DNA from: Mycobacterium cookii
Lineage (GTDB): Bacteria > Actinomycetota > Actinomycetes > Mycobacteriales > Mycobacteriaceae
Reading direction: 5' to 3'
DNA length: 64,000 nt
Assembly: GCF_010727945.1 (NCBI RefSeq)
Contig: NZ_AP022569.1
Coordinates: forward strand, 4,278,001 to 4,342,000
Positions 36,529 through 46,094 of the stretch are shown here, one piece after another (the first letter of the stretch is position 1; each line of letters opens with the position of its first letter). The notes beneath the pieces were generated by a model. It was not told the origin of the DNA and did not search any database. It worked only from the letters and a program-made list of their open reading frames with translations. Both the position numbers and the translations under genes were made by a program.

Positions 36529-37607
36529 CGATCCGTTACTCCGCGCCGGGCCGGGTCAACCTGATCGGCGAGCACACCGACTACAACCTCGGCTGGTCGT
36601 TGCCGATCGCGCTGCCGCAGCGCACCGTGGTGACGCTTGACCCGTCGGACAGCGACGCCCTCGAGGTGCGCAGCGACGGCGCCGACGGCGTGGTGCGAAT
36701 TCCGTTGACCACCAAGCCCGGTGACGTGACGGGCTGGGCTTCCTATGTCGCCGGTGTGGTGTGGGCGCTGCGGATGGCCGGGCATTCCGTGCCTGGTGGA
36801 TCGATATCGATCACCAGCGAGGTCCCGATCGGATCGGGGCTGTCGTCGTCGGCGGCGCTGGAATGCGCGGCGCTGGGCGCCCTGACGTCGGGTCTGCACA
36901 TCGACCGGCTGGACCGAGCGCGTCTGGCCCAGCGCGCGGAGAACGAGTATGTCGGTGCGCCAACGGGTTTGCTTGACCAGCTGTCGTCGTTGTTCGGCGC
37001 GGCGTCGACGGCGCTGCTGATCGACTTCCGGACGTTGAGCGTGTCGCCGGTGCCGTTCGACCCGTCGGCGTCGGATGTCGTGCTGCTGCTGATCGACTCT
37101 CGGCAACGGCATGGGCACGTCGACAGCGAATACGCCGCGCGCCGGCTGTCGTGCGAGCGGGCCGCCGCTGATGTGGGCGTGGTGTCGTTGCGCGAGATCC
37201 AGGACCGCGGCTTGTCGGCGCTGGACGGTGTCACCGACCCGGTCGACGCCCGTCGTGCCCGCCATGTATTGACCGAGAACCAGCGGGTGTTCGATGTCGT
37301 TGCGGCATTGAACGATTCGGACTTCACCAAGGTTGGACGCATTTTTACCGCGTCGCACGTGTCGATGCGCGACGACTTCGGCATCACCACCGCACACATC
37401 GACCTGATCGCCGACACCGCGGTGGCTGCCGGCGCACTGGGCGCCCGGATGACCGGGGGCGGATTCGGCGGCTGCGTGATCGCGCTGGTCGCCTTGGACC
37501 AGGCCGACGCCGTCGGCGCGGCGGTGCGGTCCGCGGTGCGCGCCGCGGGCTACGACGAGCCGGTGATCACCCGGACGTTCGCCGCCGACGGTGCTATGCC
37601 GGGGTGA
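36525..37607 (+). CDS. galK: Galactokinase
   Basis: A 360-residue GHMP kinase that phosphorylates galactose at C1. The galactose-recognition signature is [20 protein letters not shown], the ATP loop is [17 protein letters not shown], and the C-terminal motif is [16 protein letters not shown]. The ATG at 36525 overlaps the galT stop, so the genes are coupled. No galE is in the window. The 3' end overlaps the convergent nitroreductase by 14 bases. Confidence 0.95.
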   Translation: MTIRYSAPGRVNLIGEHTDYNLGWSLPIALPQRTVVTLDPSDSDALEVRSDGADGVVRIPLTTKPGDVTGWASYVAGVVWALRMAGHSVPGGSISITSEVPIGSGLSSSAALECAALGALTSGLHIDRLDRARLAQRAENEYVGAPTGLLDQLSSLFGAASTALLIDFRTLSVSPVPFDPSASDVVLLLIDSRQRHGHVDSEYAARRLSCERAAADVGVVSLREIQDRGLSALDGVTDPVDARRARHVLTENQRVFDVVAALNDSDFTKVGRIFTASHVSMRDDFGITTAHIDLIADTAVAAGALGARMTGGGFGGCVIALVALDQADAVGAAVRSAVRAAGYDEPVITRTFAADGAMPG

Positions 37608-38076
37608 ACCGGATCGCCATCAGACGCAATTCGTTAACCGCCTCGGCGAATTGGTTGCGGGTCGGCATCCGGTGGTCGCGGAACGCGATCCCCATCACGC
37701 GCTCGGCGTGTGCGACGCCGTAGGTCTCCACGCAGCGGCAGTAGAGGTCGGTGACCAGGAGCTGGTTTTCGATGAGCTCGCCGCGCATCTGCCTGGTCTT
37801 TCCGCCGTGCAGGACCTTCGCGGTGGCGCCGTCGCGGAAGTTGTACTTCCAGGTCGCACCCGTCAGCGCATAGAGGATGCCGTCGATCAGGTGGGCGGTC
37901 AGCACCAACGAGAAATGCCGGCCGCTTTTACGGCCGGTGAAGTCCACCGCCATCAGCTGTTGGCGTGCCGGGCCGGCGAATGGCGTGCGCAGCAGCACCT
38001 TCAGCGTCGGGTTGACGACGCGCAGCAGCGCCTTGGGCGGGTGCGAGATCGTGATCGGGTTCGACTGGTCGGCCAT
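37594..38076 (-). CDS. Deazaflavin (F420)-dependent nitroreductase family protein
   Basis: A 160-residue DUF385/Ddn-type protein starting [14 protein letters not shown]. The split-barrel family signature [15 protein letters not shown] and the [13 protein letters not shown] / [15 protein letters not shown] segments are clear. M. tuberculosis Ddn reduces menaquinone and nitroimidazoles with F420H2. Whether this one is a quinone reductase is inference. A start further upstream at 38112 would add 12 residues. Confidence 0.83.
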   Translation of the reverse strand: MADQSNPITISHPPKALLRVVNPTLKVLLRTPFAGPARQQLMAVDFTGRKSGRHFSLVLTAHLIDGILYALTGATWKYNFRDGATAKVLHGGKTRQMRGELIENQLLVTDLYCRCVETYGVAHAERVMGIAFRDHRMPTRNQFAEAVNELRLMAIRFTPA

Positions 38077-38174
38077 GGATTCACCGTAGGTCCCAACAGG
38101 CGGTAAATCCATGCTGCGGGACCAGATTGGTGCACTAAGCTCATCGCGCGGGGGGTTGCGACCAAGGAGGGTCT

Positions 38175-39206
38175 GTGCGTGCCTTCAGGTGTCCCAACTG
38201 CGGTCAGGCGGTCGCCTTCGAGGTTCAGCAGTGCCCGACCTGCGCGACGACGGTCGGCTATCACCCGCCGTCGCGGCAAATGGTCTGCGCACCGTCGCAG
38301 ACGGTCACGGTCGACGGCCGTGACTGGACTCGGTGCGCGCACTGGGAGCGCGGTTGTAACTGGCTGGCCGCGGACGACTCCGCATCCGGTTGCTGCTTTG
38401 CCGACAGCTTCGTGCGGGAGGGCCCCGCACCGGATGACACCGAGGCGATGGCCGAGCTCGATTCGACGTTGAAGGCGTTGCGGCGGTTGATCTTCGAGCT
38501 GGTGGACCTGGGCCTGCCGGTCCACCCGTACTACGCCGACCCGTGCGGGCTGGCGTTCGATCTGCTGTCGAGCAAGACGCTGAAGCGGCCGGTGACGATC
38601 GGGCACGCCAACGGCGTCATCACCATCGACCTGGCCGAGTCGCTGGAGTTGTACCGGGAGCGGCTGCGCATCAAACTGCGTGAGCCCTATCGCACGATGC
38701 TCGGCCACTTCCGCCACGAGGTCGGCCATTATTACGAGATGCTGCTGGTGCAGGACACCCCGCTGATCGACGACGCCCGAGCGATGTTCGGCGACGACCG
38801 GCAGGACTACCAGGCCGCGTTGCAGCAGCACTACCACGGCCACGCCCCGGCGAACTGGCAGCACGACTTCATCTCGGAGTACGCCACCGCCCACCCGTGG
38901 GAGGACTTCGCCGAAACGTGGGCGCACTACCTGCACATCACCGGAACCCTTGCCACCATTGCGGATTCGGGCCTCGTCGTCGAAGCCGACCGGGTCAAGT
39001 GGGACCTCGCCGCCAACATCGACGCTCGGGAGTCCTACGCCGACGCCACCATCGAGGACATCATGGCGGACTGGCTGGTGCTGTCGGGGGTGCTCAACCG
39101 GGTCAACAACTCGATGGGCCGCGACGACCTGTATCCGTTCACGATCTTCCCGCACGTCGTGGCCAAACTGGGCTTCATCCATCGCGTCGTGACCACCGCA
39201 GCATGA
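38175..39206 (+). CDS. Zinc-ribbon metallopeptidase
   Basis: A 343-residue protein. An N-terminal zinc ribbon has CPNCG and CPTCA, then CAHWERGCNWLAADDSASGCC forms a second Cys cluster. The catalytic site is LGHFRHEVGHYYEMLL, with a further acidic ligand likely in HPWEDFAETWAHYLHITG. It belongs to the putative zinc-binding metallopeptidase family of uncharacterised function. No signal peptide, so probably cytoplasmic. The stop overlaps the glutaminase start (ATGA), an unusual and tight pairing. Confidence 0.83.
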   Translation: MRAFRCPNCGQAVAFEVQQCPTCATTVGYHPPSRQMVCAPSQTVTVDGRDWTRCAHWERGCNWLAADDSASGCCFADSFVREGPAPDDTEAMAELDSTLKALRRLIFELVDLGLPVHPYYADPCGLAFDLLSSKTLKRPVTIGHANGVITIDLAESLELYRERLRIKLREPYRTMLGHFRHEVGHYYEMLLVQDTPLIDDARAMFGDDRQDYQAALQQHYHGHAPANWQHDFISEYATAHPWEDFAETWAHYLHITGTLATIADSGLVVEADRVKWDLAANIDARESYADATIEDIMADWLVLSGVLNRVNNSMGRDDLYPFTIFPHVVAKLGFIHRVVTTAA

Positions 39207-40135
39207 TCACGTCCGAGCAGATCGCCGAGGCGGTCGCCGCCGCCTACGACAGTCACAAAGCGAACCGTAATGGCAAGAACGCCAGCTACATACCGGCCCT
39301 GGCCGAGGTGGACCCTAAGCTGTTCGGTGTCTGCGCGGCGACCGTTGACGGCCAGACGTTTTCGGCCGGCGATGCCGACTGTGAGTTCGCGCTCGAGTCG
39401 ATCTCCAAGGTGTTCACCGCCGCGCTCGCGGTCGAACAGGCAGGCCCAGAAGTGTTCCACCGCAAGGTTGGTGCCGATCCGACCGGCGCGGAGTTCAATT
39501 CCGTGCTGGCGCTGGAACTGCACAACGACAAGCCGAACTCGCCGATGGTCAACGCGGGCGCGATGACGGCGACCAGCCTGATATCGGCCACCGACGCCAT
39601 GGACCGTGAGCGCCAGGTCGTCAAGATCCAAAGCGACTTCGCCGGGCGTCCGATCACCGTCAACGAACAACTCGCAGAATCCGAGCGGGCCACCAACTTT
39701 CACAACCGGGCCATCGCGTGGCTGCTGCTGTGCGGGGGATACATGTACAGCGACCCGATGGAGGCCTGCGACGTCTATACGCTGCAGTGCTCGACCATGG
39801 TCACCACAGTCGACCTTGCAGTCATGGGCGCGACCCTGGCCAACGGCGGTGTCAACCCGGTCACCGGCAAGCGCGTCATCGCGAAAGCCAACGTGTCGCA
39901 CGTGCTGGCCGAGATGACGATGGAAGGCCTGTACACCAGCTCTGGTGACTGGGCCTACACCGTCGGATTGCCCGCCAAGAGCGGTGTGGGCGGCGGCCTA
40001 TTCGCTGTGGCGCCAGGCAAACTGGCGATCGCCGCGTTCTCGCCTCCGCTGGACAAGGCCGGTAACAGTGTGCGCGCTCAGGCCGCGATCACTCAGATCG
40101 CGCACCAACTCGGGCTAGGGCTCTACGACACCTAG
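39203..40135 (+). CDS. glsA: Glutaminase
   Basis: A 310-residue serine-dependent glutaminase of the beta-lactamase fold that hydrolyses glutamine to glutamate and ammonia. The catalytic Ser-Lys pair is in FALESISKVFTAAL; NSPMVNAGAMTATSL, the Tyr-containing CDVYTLQCSTMVTTVDLAVM and GLPAKSGVGGG are conserved. The ATG at 39203 overlaps the metallopeptidase stop by 4 bases. The 3' end overlaps the convergent methyltransferase by 21 bases. Confidence 0.93.
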   Translation: MITSEQIAEAVAAAYDSHKANRNGKNASYIPALAEVDPKLFGVCAATVDGQTFSAGDADCEFALESISKVFTAALAVEQAGPEVFHRKVGADPTGAEFNSVLALELHNDKPNSPMVNAGAMTATSLISATDAMDRERQVVKIQSDFAGRPITVNEQLAESERATNFHNRAIAWLLLCGGYMYSDPMEACDVYTLQCSTMVTTVDLAVMGATLANGGVNPVTGKRVIAKANVSHVLAEMTMEGLYTSSGDWAYTVGLPAKSGVGGGLFAVAPGKLAIAAFSPPLDKAGNSVRAQAAITQIAHQLGLGLYDT

Positions 40136-41011
40136 GGCGCTGCCAACTTCCCCGGAGATGATCCGCCACCACGGTTTGATGTAGCGATGTTTGCCGTGCG
40201 GATCGAAGTAGCGGTCTGACAGCTCCTGCGCCCCCACGTCGACCACGTTCTGGAAGCCCCGTGAGGCAAGGAATGCGGGCGCCTGGCCCTCGTCGATACC
40301 GAAACTGAGCGGCTCGCTGGTGCGCCCCATCTTGGCGAACTCGTTCGCCGCCCCACGCAGCGTGCACGTACCGTCCACCACGGAGCGCAGTATGTAATCG
40401 AACACGATCGCGCTGCCCGCGGCGCTGTCCATCACAAAGCTCAGAACCCGATCCACGGCGGCCAGGTCGAGGTAGGGCGTCACGCCTTCCCACAGAAACA
40501 CCGTCGGACGCGTCGCGCGGTAGCCGCGCGCCAGCAGCTTGTCGGCAAGCGTGTCCACCGTGAAATCCACTGCAACGTAGGCCACGTTTGCCGGGATCTC
40601 ACCGATAAGGGCACGGATCTTGGCCTGCTTCGCCGTGGATGTCGCGGGATGATCCACCTCGAACACCTGCACACCACCCAGCCGATCGGCAAACCGATAG
40701 GGCCGCGAATCGTAGCCGGCTCCCAGTATCACCAGCTGCTTAGCGCCGCCCGCCAGCCGCTGCTGCAAGAGATCGTCGAAATAGCGGGTACGGGCGATGA
40801 CGTAGTAATGATGCCCGGCGAAGCGCCGTTCGATCTGTCCCTCCACCACATCTCGAAACGGCCTACCCCACAGCAGCATTCGGTATTTCGCGCCGAGAAA
40901 TCGTTCCGCCAACGGATCGCAGCAGATCCGCTCGGCGGCAGGCTTGCGTGTCTCGATCGCTCGTGACAGCGCCATCTGCTCCGCGGTGGTACTCGAACGA
41001 GTCGCCTTCAT
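40115..41011 (-). CDS. SAM-dependent methyltransferase, TIGR00027 family
   Basis: A 298-residue class I methyltransferase starting MKATRSSTTAEQMALSRAIE. The SAM site is QLVILGAGYDSRPYRF, the next acidic strand VFEVDHPATSTAKQ and the motif VFLWEGVTPYLDLAAVDR. This family is greatly expanded in mycobacteria and resembles leucine carboxyl or O-methyltransferases of secondary metabolism. Substrate unknown. A second, different member is at 47779. Confidence 0.87.
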   Translation of the reverse strand: MKATRSSTTAEQMALSRAIETRKPAAERICCDPLAERFLGAKYRMLLWGRPFRDVVEGQIERRFAGHHYYVIARTRYFDDLLQQRLAGGAKQLVILGAGYDSRPYRFADRLGGVQVFEVDHPATSTAKQAKIRALIGEIPANVAYVAVDFTVDTLADKLLARGYRATRPTVFLWEGVTPYLDLAAVDRVLSFVMDSAAGSAIVFDYILRSVVDGTCTLRGAANEFAKMGRTSEPLSFGIDEGQAPAFLASRGFQNVVDVGAQELSDRYFDPHGKHRYIKPWWRIISGEVGSALGVVEP

Positions 41012-41061
41012 AGCGCTCGATGGTAATTGGTGCCCCGGACTTGACCGAACCCCAGAAAGGC

Positions 41062-41568
41062 TCAACGAGAGGGAAAGACACCCTGAAGCGCAATGATCCA
41101 ATTCAGCACGAGAGAGGGCTGACGGTTCTCATGCGCCGCCCCGCCTCCGGTGCCCCCGATCATTCCTGGGTTCATTTGCGCGTTTGCGGTACCCGCGTAG
41201 ATTTTGGTTGATGCTTCAGCAGGAAAGTGCCCGGTTGGTCCAGCCTCTTTCCCCTTGGCCGAGTCGCAGTTTACTGAATGCGTGTGAGACGGGATCTGAG
41301 TCGTATCGAGCATCACCGATTCGGCTCCATACGTTTGTCCAACGACATAGCTCGACAATCCAGGGCCTTGACCGGACGAGACCGGCACACGACCGCGGAG
41401 ATCAGGCAGCGCGAAGGTGCTGACACCGTCGCCGCCATAGTTGGTCCCAAGGAGGGTAAACAGCGCCTCGTTCTGCGCAATCGACAACAATTGGCCGTTG
41501 CAAAGCGCCCATCCCTGGGGGGCGAAATCATATGGGACAAGTACGAGCTGGCCTACGAAAGGATCCAT
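41062..41568 (-). CDS. Phage tail collar domain protein (microcystin-dependent-protein type)
   Basis: A 168-residue protein starting MDPFVGQLVLVPYDFAPQGW. The block WALCNGQLLSIAQNEALF, LLGTNYGGDG and FALPDLRGRVPV is the tail-collar domain found at the tips of phage tail fibres and in stand-alone bacterial proteins. The rest is Gly/Ser/Thr-rich with SHTHSVNCD and GMIGGTGGGAAHENRQPSLV. No other phage gene is next to it. Its codons are less GC-rich than the flanks, which suggests transfer. Confidence 0.83.
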   Translation of the reverse strand: MDPFVGQLVLVPYDFAPQGWALCNGQLLSIAQNEALFTLLGTNYGGDGVSTFALPDLRGRVPVSSGQGPGLSSYVVGQTYGAESVMLDTTQIPSHTHSVNCDSAKGKEAGPTGHFPAEASTKIYAGTANAQMNPGMIGGTGGGAAHENRQPSLVLNWIIALQGVFPSR

Positions 41569-41684
41569 GCGGCCATCATCGCGCGCTGCCCACGCGCAGG
41601 GCAAGGATGTGGTCCGCTCAGCCGACCACGCAGGTCAGCCTGCCGGTCCGGCGCCAAACCTAGCCGCCCTTACGGCGTAGCGCG

Positions 41685-41984
41685 CTAGCGCAGCAGGGCG
41701 TCGGGATGCGCGGTGTGCCAATCCTTCTCGATGCGGGTCACCCGACGATGCTCGACGACGATCCACAGCGCGCCGGCTATCGCGCCGAGCACGGCGATGA
41801 GCACCGTCGTCGCGAGCCACTCGTGGTGCCGGTAGGCCGCTGCGACGGCGGTGCTGATCATCCCGAGGGCGGACACGGCCAGCAAGATCAGGCCCGGCCA
41901 CATGAAGTTGTCCTTCATGGCGATGCCGGCGTGCGGCTGCGTGGTCCGCGAGTGGTCCGTCGGATCGTGGTGAGTGTCGCCCAT
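41685..41984 (-). CDS. Small membrane protein, UsfY-like
   Basis: A 99-residue protein beginning MGDTHHDPTDHSRTTQPHAG, a pattern I associate with UsfY, encoded near sigF in M. tuberculosis; this identification is from memory. Two hydrophobic spans follow (WPGLILLAVSALGMISTAVA and ATTVLIAVLGAIAGALWIVV), then a basic tail. A clear GGAGGGA Shine-Dalgarno stands 6 bases ahead of ATG 41984. It is 19 bases after the next membrane gene on the same strand. Confidence 0.6.
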   Translation of the reverse strand: MGDTHHDPTDHSRTTQPHAGIAMKDNFMWPGLILLAVSALGMISTAVAAAYRHHEWLATTVLIAVLGAIAGALWIVVEHRRVTRIEKDWHTAHPDALLR

Positions 41985-42003
41985 GACAATTCCCTCCGCC
42001 TGG

Positions 42004-42384
42004 TCAGGCCGATTCGGTGAGTTCGCGGCGGAACACTTCGGGAAGTGACACGGCCCCAATGGTTGTCACGAGCCACACCACGAGCGTCGTGGCAACCCAC
42101 GCCGCCAAGCCGTGAATGGCGAGGCCGTGTGTCTCTGCCGCGGCCAGACCCAACGCGACGACGGTCAATGCCAGGCCGGTGCCCCCGAGGAGGAGCGACG
42201 CGTAGCCATGCGGCAGTTTAACGATCAGCAAGGACAGCAGCGCCTGCGTCAGCGAGAACACCACCACGGCAACGATGAAACCCGACACCGACAAGGAAAC
42301 CCCGGGAACTACCCACGCAGCGACCAGTAATCCGATCGCCCACGATCCGAGAAGCAAAACTGCGCGCAGCAAAATTTGCCGCAT
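42004..42384 (-). CDS. Four-TM membrane protein (holin superfamily IV type)
   Basis: A 126-residue very hydrophobic protein with four predicted TM spans: AVLLLGSWAIGLLVAAWVV, FIVAVVVFSLTQALLSLLIV, ASLLLGGTGLALTVVALGLA and AAWVATTLVVWLVTTIGAVS. The VVPGVSLSVSGF linker after TM1 is typical of the small membrane family often labelled phage holin superfamily IV, which is common on bacterial chromosomes and not necessarily lytic. Probably co-transcribed with the UsfY-like gene. Divergent from the oxidoreductase at 42443. Confidence 0.65.
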   Translation of the reverse strand: MRQILLRAVLLLGSWAIGLLVAAWVVPGVSLSVSGFIVAVVVFSLTQALLSLLIVKLPHGYASLLLGGTGLALTVVALGLAAAETHGLAIHGLAAWVATTLVVWLVTTIGAVSLPEVFRRELTESA

Positions 42385-42442
42385 CCACCAAGAGTAGGCC
42401 TCGCAAGCGCAAATATGAAGAACCTAATGCCCGGCGGCTACC

Positions 42443-43636
42443 GTGAGCCCGGTGAGCGACGTCGTCGTGCTCGGGTCGGGATTCGCCGGTTTGTGGGCCG
42501 CCCTGGGTGCGGCCCGCCGCCTCGACGAACTCGGCGTTGCGCCCGGCGAGGTCAACATCACGGTCATCAGCTCGCAGCCGTACCACAACATCCGCGTGCG
42601 CAATTACGAGGCCGACCTGACCGCGTGCCGCATTGCACTGCGCGATGTGCTCGACCCGGTCGGCGTCGAGCACGTCGCCGCCGAGGTGACGGCGATCGAC
42701 CCGGTTTCCCGAACGGTGTCCACGACGCTCGGGACCCGCGGCTACGACCGTCTAGTGGTGGCGCTGGGCAGCCGGGTGGTCAAACCGGACGTGCCGGGGC
42801 TCGGTGAATTCGGCTTCGACGTCGACACCTACGACGCCGCGCAGCGGCTGCAGCGGCACCTGCAGGAGGTCGCCGGCGGTCCACACACGGTTGCCGCGGC
42901 GACCGTGATCGTGGTGGGCGCCGGGCTGACCGGCATCGAGACCGCCTGCGAGCTGCCCGCGCGGCTGGCGTTCGGCGACATTGCCCCTCGCGTCGTACTC
43001 GTCGACCGCAACGAGCAGGTCGGCTCGGACATGGGTGTGTCGGCGCGCCCGGTGATCGAGGCCGCGCTGGCGGCGAACGGCGTGCAGACCCGGTTGGGTG
43101 TCGGCGTCGCCGCGATCGGTGCCGACGGCGTGACATTGTCGACGGGCGAGCGGCTGGCCGCGTCGACAGTGGTGTGGTGCGCCGGTATGCGCGCCAACCC
43201 GCGCACCGCGGATCTGGGCGTTCAGTGTGACGGTCTGGGCCGGGTCGCGGTCGACGACTACCTGCGGGTGATCGACGTGCCAGGGGTGTTCGCAGCCGGC
43301 GATGTTGCCGCGGCGCGGATGGACGACGAGCACCTGTCGGTGATGTCGTGCCAGCACGGCAGGCCGATGGGACGGTTCGCCGGCTACAACGTCATCAGTG
43401 ATCTGCTCGGTGCGCCGATGTTGCCCCTCCGGATCCCCTGGTATGTCACCGTTTTGGACCTCGGTCCGGCGGGGGCGGTCTACACCGAAGGCTGGGATCG
43501 GCAAGTGGTCGCCAGCGGGGCAGAAGCCAAGGCCACCAAGCGCACCATCAACGGCAGCCGAATCTATCCGCCGCTCAACGGGAGTCGCGACGAGATCCTC
43601 GCCGCCGCCGCACCGGCGCTGCAGTCGCGGCCCTAG
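42443..43636 (+). CDS. NDH-2-like FAD-dependent NAD(P)H oxidoreductase
   Basis: A 397-residue flavoprotein of the type II NADH dehydrogenase family. FAD motif DVVVLGSGFAGLWAALGAA, NADH motif VIVVGAGLTGIETACELP and the late FAD motif VPGVFAAGDVAAARM are all present. It lacks the long hydrophobic C-terminal membrane helices of Ndh, so it is a soluble or weakly attached relative. Start GTG 42443. The stop overlaps the convergent giant membrane gene by 4 bases. Confidence 0.86.
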   Translation: MSPVSDVVVLGSGFAGLWAALGAARRLDELGVAPGEVNITVISSQPYHNIRVRNYEADLTACRIALRDVLDPVGVEHVAAEVTAIDPVSRTVSTTLGTRGYDRLVVALGSRVVKPDVPGLGEFGFDVDTYDAAQRLQRHLQEVAGGPHTVAAATVIVVGAGLTGIETACELPARLAFGDIAPRVVLVDRNEQVGSDMGVSARPVIEAALAANGVQTRLGVGVAAIGADGVTLSTGERLAASTVVWCAGMRANPRTADLGVQCDGLGRVAVDDYLRVIDVPGVFAAGDVAAARMDDEHLSVMSCQHGRPMGRFAGYNVISDLLGAPMLPLRIPWYVTVLDLGPAGAVYTEGWDRQVVASGAEAKATKRTINGSRIYPPLNGSRDEILAAAAPALQSRP

Positions 43637-46011
43637 ACCATGTCATTGCGGGTCAGCCACTGCATCACCGGCCACCCGACGAACACCGGCAGCCAGCAGG
43701 TCAGCACGCGATACAGCAGGACCGACGGCACGGCGACGGCCGCGGGAACGCCGAACGCGGCCAGGCCACCGATGAGTGCCGCTTCGACAGCGCCCACTCC
43801 GCCGGGCGTCGGCGCGGCCGACGCGAGCGTCCCCCCGACCATCGTCACCACAGTGACCGTGACGAAGGAGACGCTGCCGCCGAAGGCCTCGACGCTGACC
43901 CACAACGCCAAGGCCGCGCCAAGAGTCGTTCCAGCACAGCCTAAGACGATCAACGACAGTCGTTTGGGCTCGCGGGCGACCTCGATGATGTCGGTGGTGA
44001 TCTCTTTGAGCTTCGGGGCGACTTCGGCCGCCAGCCAGCGCCGCACATTCGGGATCAGCAGGAAGATGCCGACCAGGCCGAAAGCCACGCCGGCGATCAG
44101 ATACAGCATGGTGGACTTCGGCACGAAGTGCGACAGGTCGGTGCTGGCACCCGCGGCGGTACTGAAGAAGATCAGCAGCAGCACGTGCATGATCACCTGC
44201 ATCGACTGCTGCAACGCGACCGCCGTGGTGGCCCGCGTGGTGCTGAGCCCGCTCTTCTGCAGGATCCGGGTGCTCAGCGCCAACCCGCCGACGCCGGCCG
44301 GAGTGGTAGTGGCGGCAAACGTGTTGGCCACCTGAGCAATTGACAGACGCCAGAAGTTCACCGATTCGTCGGCCGACGCCCACAACGCTGCCGCGGCGCC
44401 CACGTACGTCGACGCCGAGATGACCAATCCCAGCAGCGCCCACCACCAGTTGGCTCGGCTCAACGCGTTGAAGAACGTCGGCACGGTGCTGATGAACGGG
44501 TAGGCGACGTAGACCAGCGCGACCAGCAACACCATCTGAATGAGCTGGCTGCGGCTGAACCGGGTGACGTTCTCGGATTTGATCTTCTCGGTGCCGGTTT
44601 GGCGCATCACCGCCGCGCGGCTGCGGGAAATCACCCCCTTGGCGTCATTCACCGAATCGCGGATGTGTTTCGGCACAGCCGTTTTCGTCAGCCGACGCGA
44701 CGCCTTGAGCACGGCGTCCTTGCCGAGCACGCTGATCGCGGCTTCCACCGCGTCGTCGGCGCCGTACAGCGCGGTCGTCGTCACCAGCAGCTGGGCGATG
44801 TCGGATTGCAGCTGGTTGTCGTTGGCGCCGTATTCCGCGCTGCCGAACCCGCCGAAGAAGACGGCGCCGTTGCTGACGGTGATCTCCCTGTCGCGCAGGT
44901 CGCCGTGGGAGATCTGGTGCTCCTGCAGCTTGTGCAGCGACTCCCACACCTCGGCGACCGGCGTCGACGTGTGGCACTCCGCCAGCGGCGCCCCGCGGAT
45001 GCGCTTGTGCGCGTACAACGTCCAGCCGCGGTCCAGGGAACCGACAGCGATCGTCGAGGTGTTCGCCACGCCGAGGTCGCCGATCGCTATGGCCATCAGC
45101 GCGCGATGCTCGACGGCGCGTCGCATCGACGCCTGCAGAGGGGCGGTCTCACTGCCGCGCAGCCGGAAGAGCAGCCAGGCTTGGCGCAGCGCGCCGCCGC
45201 TGCGTTGATGCGGGCCGTACATCTCGACGACGGCGGTGTCGTCTTCGGGATCCTCGGTGGCCGCGGACAGGATCAGCGGGCCGGATCCGGCCGGGCGGAG
45301 CACCGTAAGCCCGGTGACGACGAAGCCGCGTTTGGCCATCGCGCGCACCGCCCCGTCCAGCGGCACCTCGAGCGCGGGCGTGCCGCTGACCAGGATCACC
45401 AAAGCACCGACGAACCAGCCCACCGCCAGGCCCAGCAGCGAACGGGCCGGCACGATCGCGCTGACCACCAGATGGATCGGAATGAACGCCAGCAGCAGCG
45501 TCCACCACCAGTGCCGCCAGCGGGCCGGCAGCCAGGGGCCGGACACCGTAAGCACCGCGGCGAGCATCCCGATCCAGCGCGGGTCGTCGAGAAACTGGGC
45601 CAGCACCGTGCGCAGCCGGTCGGACAGGTCGAAGTGCCATTTCGGGGCCGCGAGCCCCTTGCCGGTGATCGACAACGCGAGCACGGCCAAAAACGCGGCC
45701 GCCGCGTAGGGGACGAGCAGCCGCCATTGCCGGGCGAGGATCAGGCCGATCAGGATCATGAACGGCAGCGCCAGCACGGCCAGGCCGTAGACCAGGTAGA
45801 CGACGTCGGACTGGGTGGGAGTGAGCACGCCGACGATCCGGGAGATGGACTTCTCCAGCTCGTCCCAGCGCGTGCGGGTGACCAGCGAACTGGTGATCAC
45901 CGCGGTCAACAAGGCCCCGGATAGCGCGACCCGCAGGATGTCGTTGGTGCGCCGGGTCAGCGGCTGCAGCAAGTCACCGGTGACGGTGACTTGACGCCCG
46001 TCGACGAGCAT
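43633..46011 (-). CDS. Flippase-like membrane protein with pseudokinase-like middle domain
   Basis: A 792-residue protein. An N-terminal block of about five TM spans (residues 20-220) is followed by a soluble region, residues about 220-470, with kinase-like marks: a Lys in WTLYAHKRIRG, the loop QISHGDLRDREITV and GGFGSAEYG where DFG would be. The C-terminal 300 residues are a flippase-like domain of the UPF0104/AglD2 type (ANTFAATTTPAGVGGLALS, LASAAPTPGGVGAVEAALIG), as in the lipid-flipping half of MprF. The absence of the DFG Asp suggests a pseudokinase. Substrate unknown; a lipid is likely. Confidence 0.8.
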   Translation of the reverse strand: MLVDGRQVTVTGDLLQPLTRRTNDILRVALSGALLTAVITSSLVTRTRWDELEKSISRIVGVLTPTQSDVVYLVYGLAVLALPFMILIGLILARQWRLLVPYAAAAFLAVLALSITGKGLAAPKWHFDLSDRLRTVLAQFLDDPRWIGMLAAVLTVSGPWLPARWRHWWWTLLLAFIPIHLVVSAIVPARSLLGLAVGWFVGALVILVSGTPALEVPLDGAVRAMAKRGFVVTGLTVLRPAGSGPLILSAATEDPEDDTAVVEMYGPHQRSGGALRQAWLLFRLRGSETAPLQASMRRAVEHRALMAIAIGDLGVANTSTIAVGSLDRGWTLYAHKRIRGAPLAECHTSTPVAEVWESLHKLQEHQISHGDLRDREITVSNGAVFFGGFGSAEYGANDNQLQSDIAQLLVTTTALYGADDAVEAAISVLGKDAVLKASRRLTKTAVPKHIRDSVNDAKGVISRSRAAVMRQTGTEKIKSENVTRFSRSQLIQMVLLVALVYVAYPFISTVPTFFNALSRANWWWALLGLVISASTYVGAAAALWASADESVNFWRLSIAQVANTFAATTTPAGVGGLALSTRILQKSGLSTTRATTAVALQQSMQVIMHVLLLIFFSTAAGASTDLSHFVPKSTMLYLIAGVAFGLVGIFLLIPNVRRWLAAEVAPKLKEITTDIIEVAREPKRLSLIVLGCAGTTLGAALALWVSVEAFGGSVSFVTVTVVTMVGGTLASAAPTPGGVGAVEAALIGGLAAFGVPAAVAVPSVLLYRVLTCWLPVFVGWPVMQWLTRNDMV

Positions 46012-46094
46012 GTCCTAACAACCTCCGGCCCCGCGCCTGTCAGCGACCCGCGGACAACATAACCGGAGACCAGCCTCGGATGTCTGACCCAGGC

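Noticed and set aside
44599..45924. 441-codon plus-strand open frame
   Set aside because: Antisense to the flippase-like gene; no recognisable domain.
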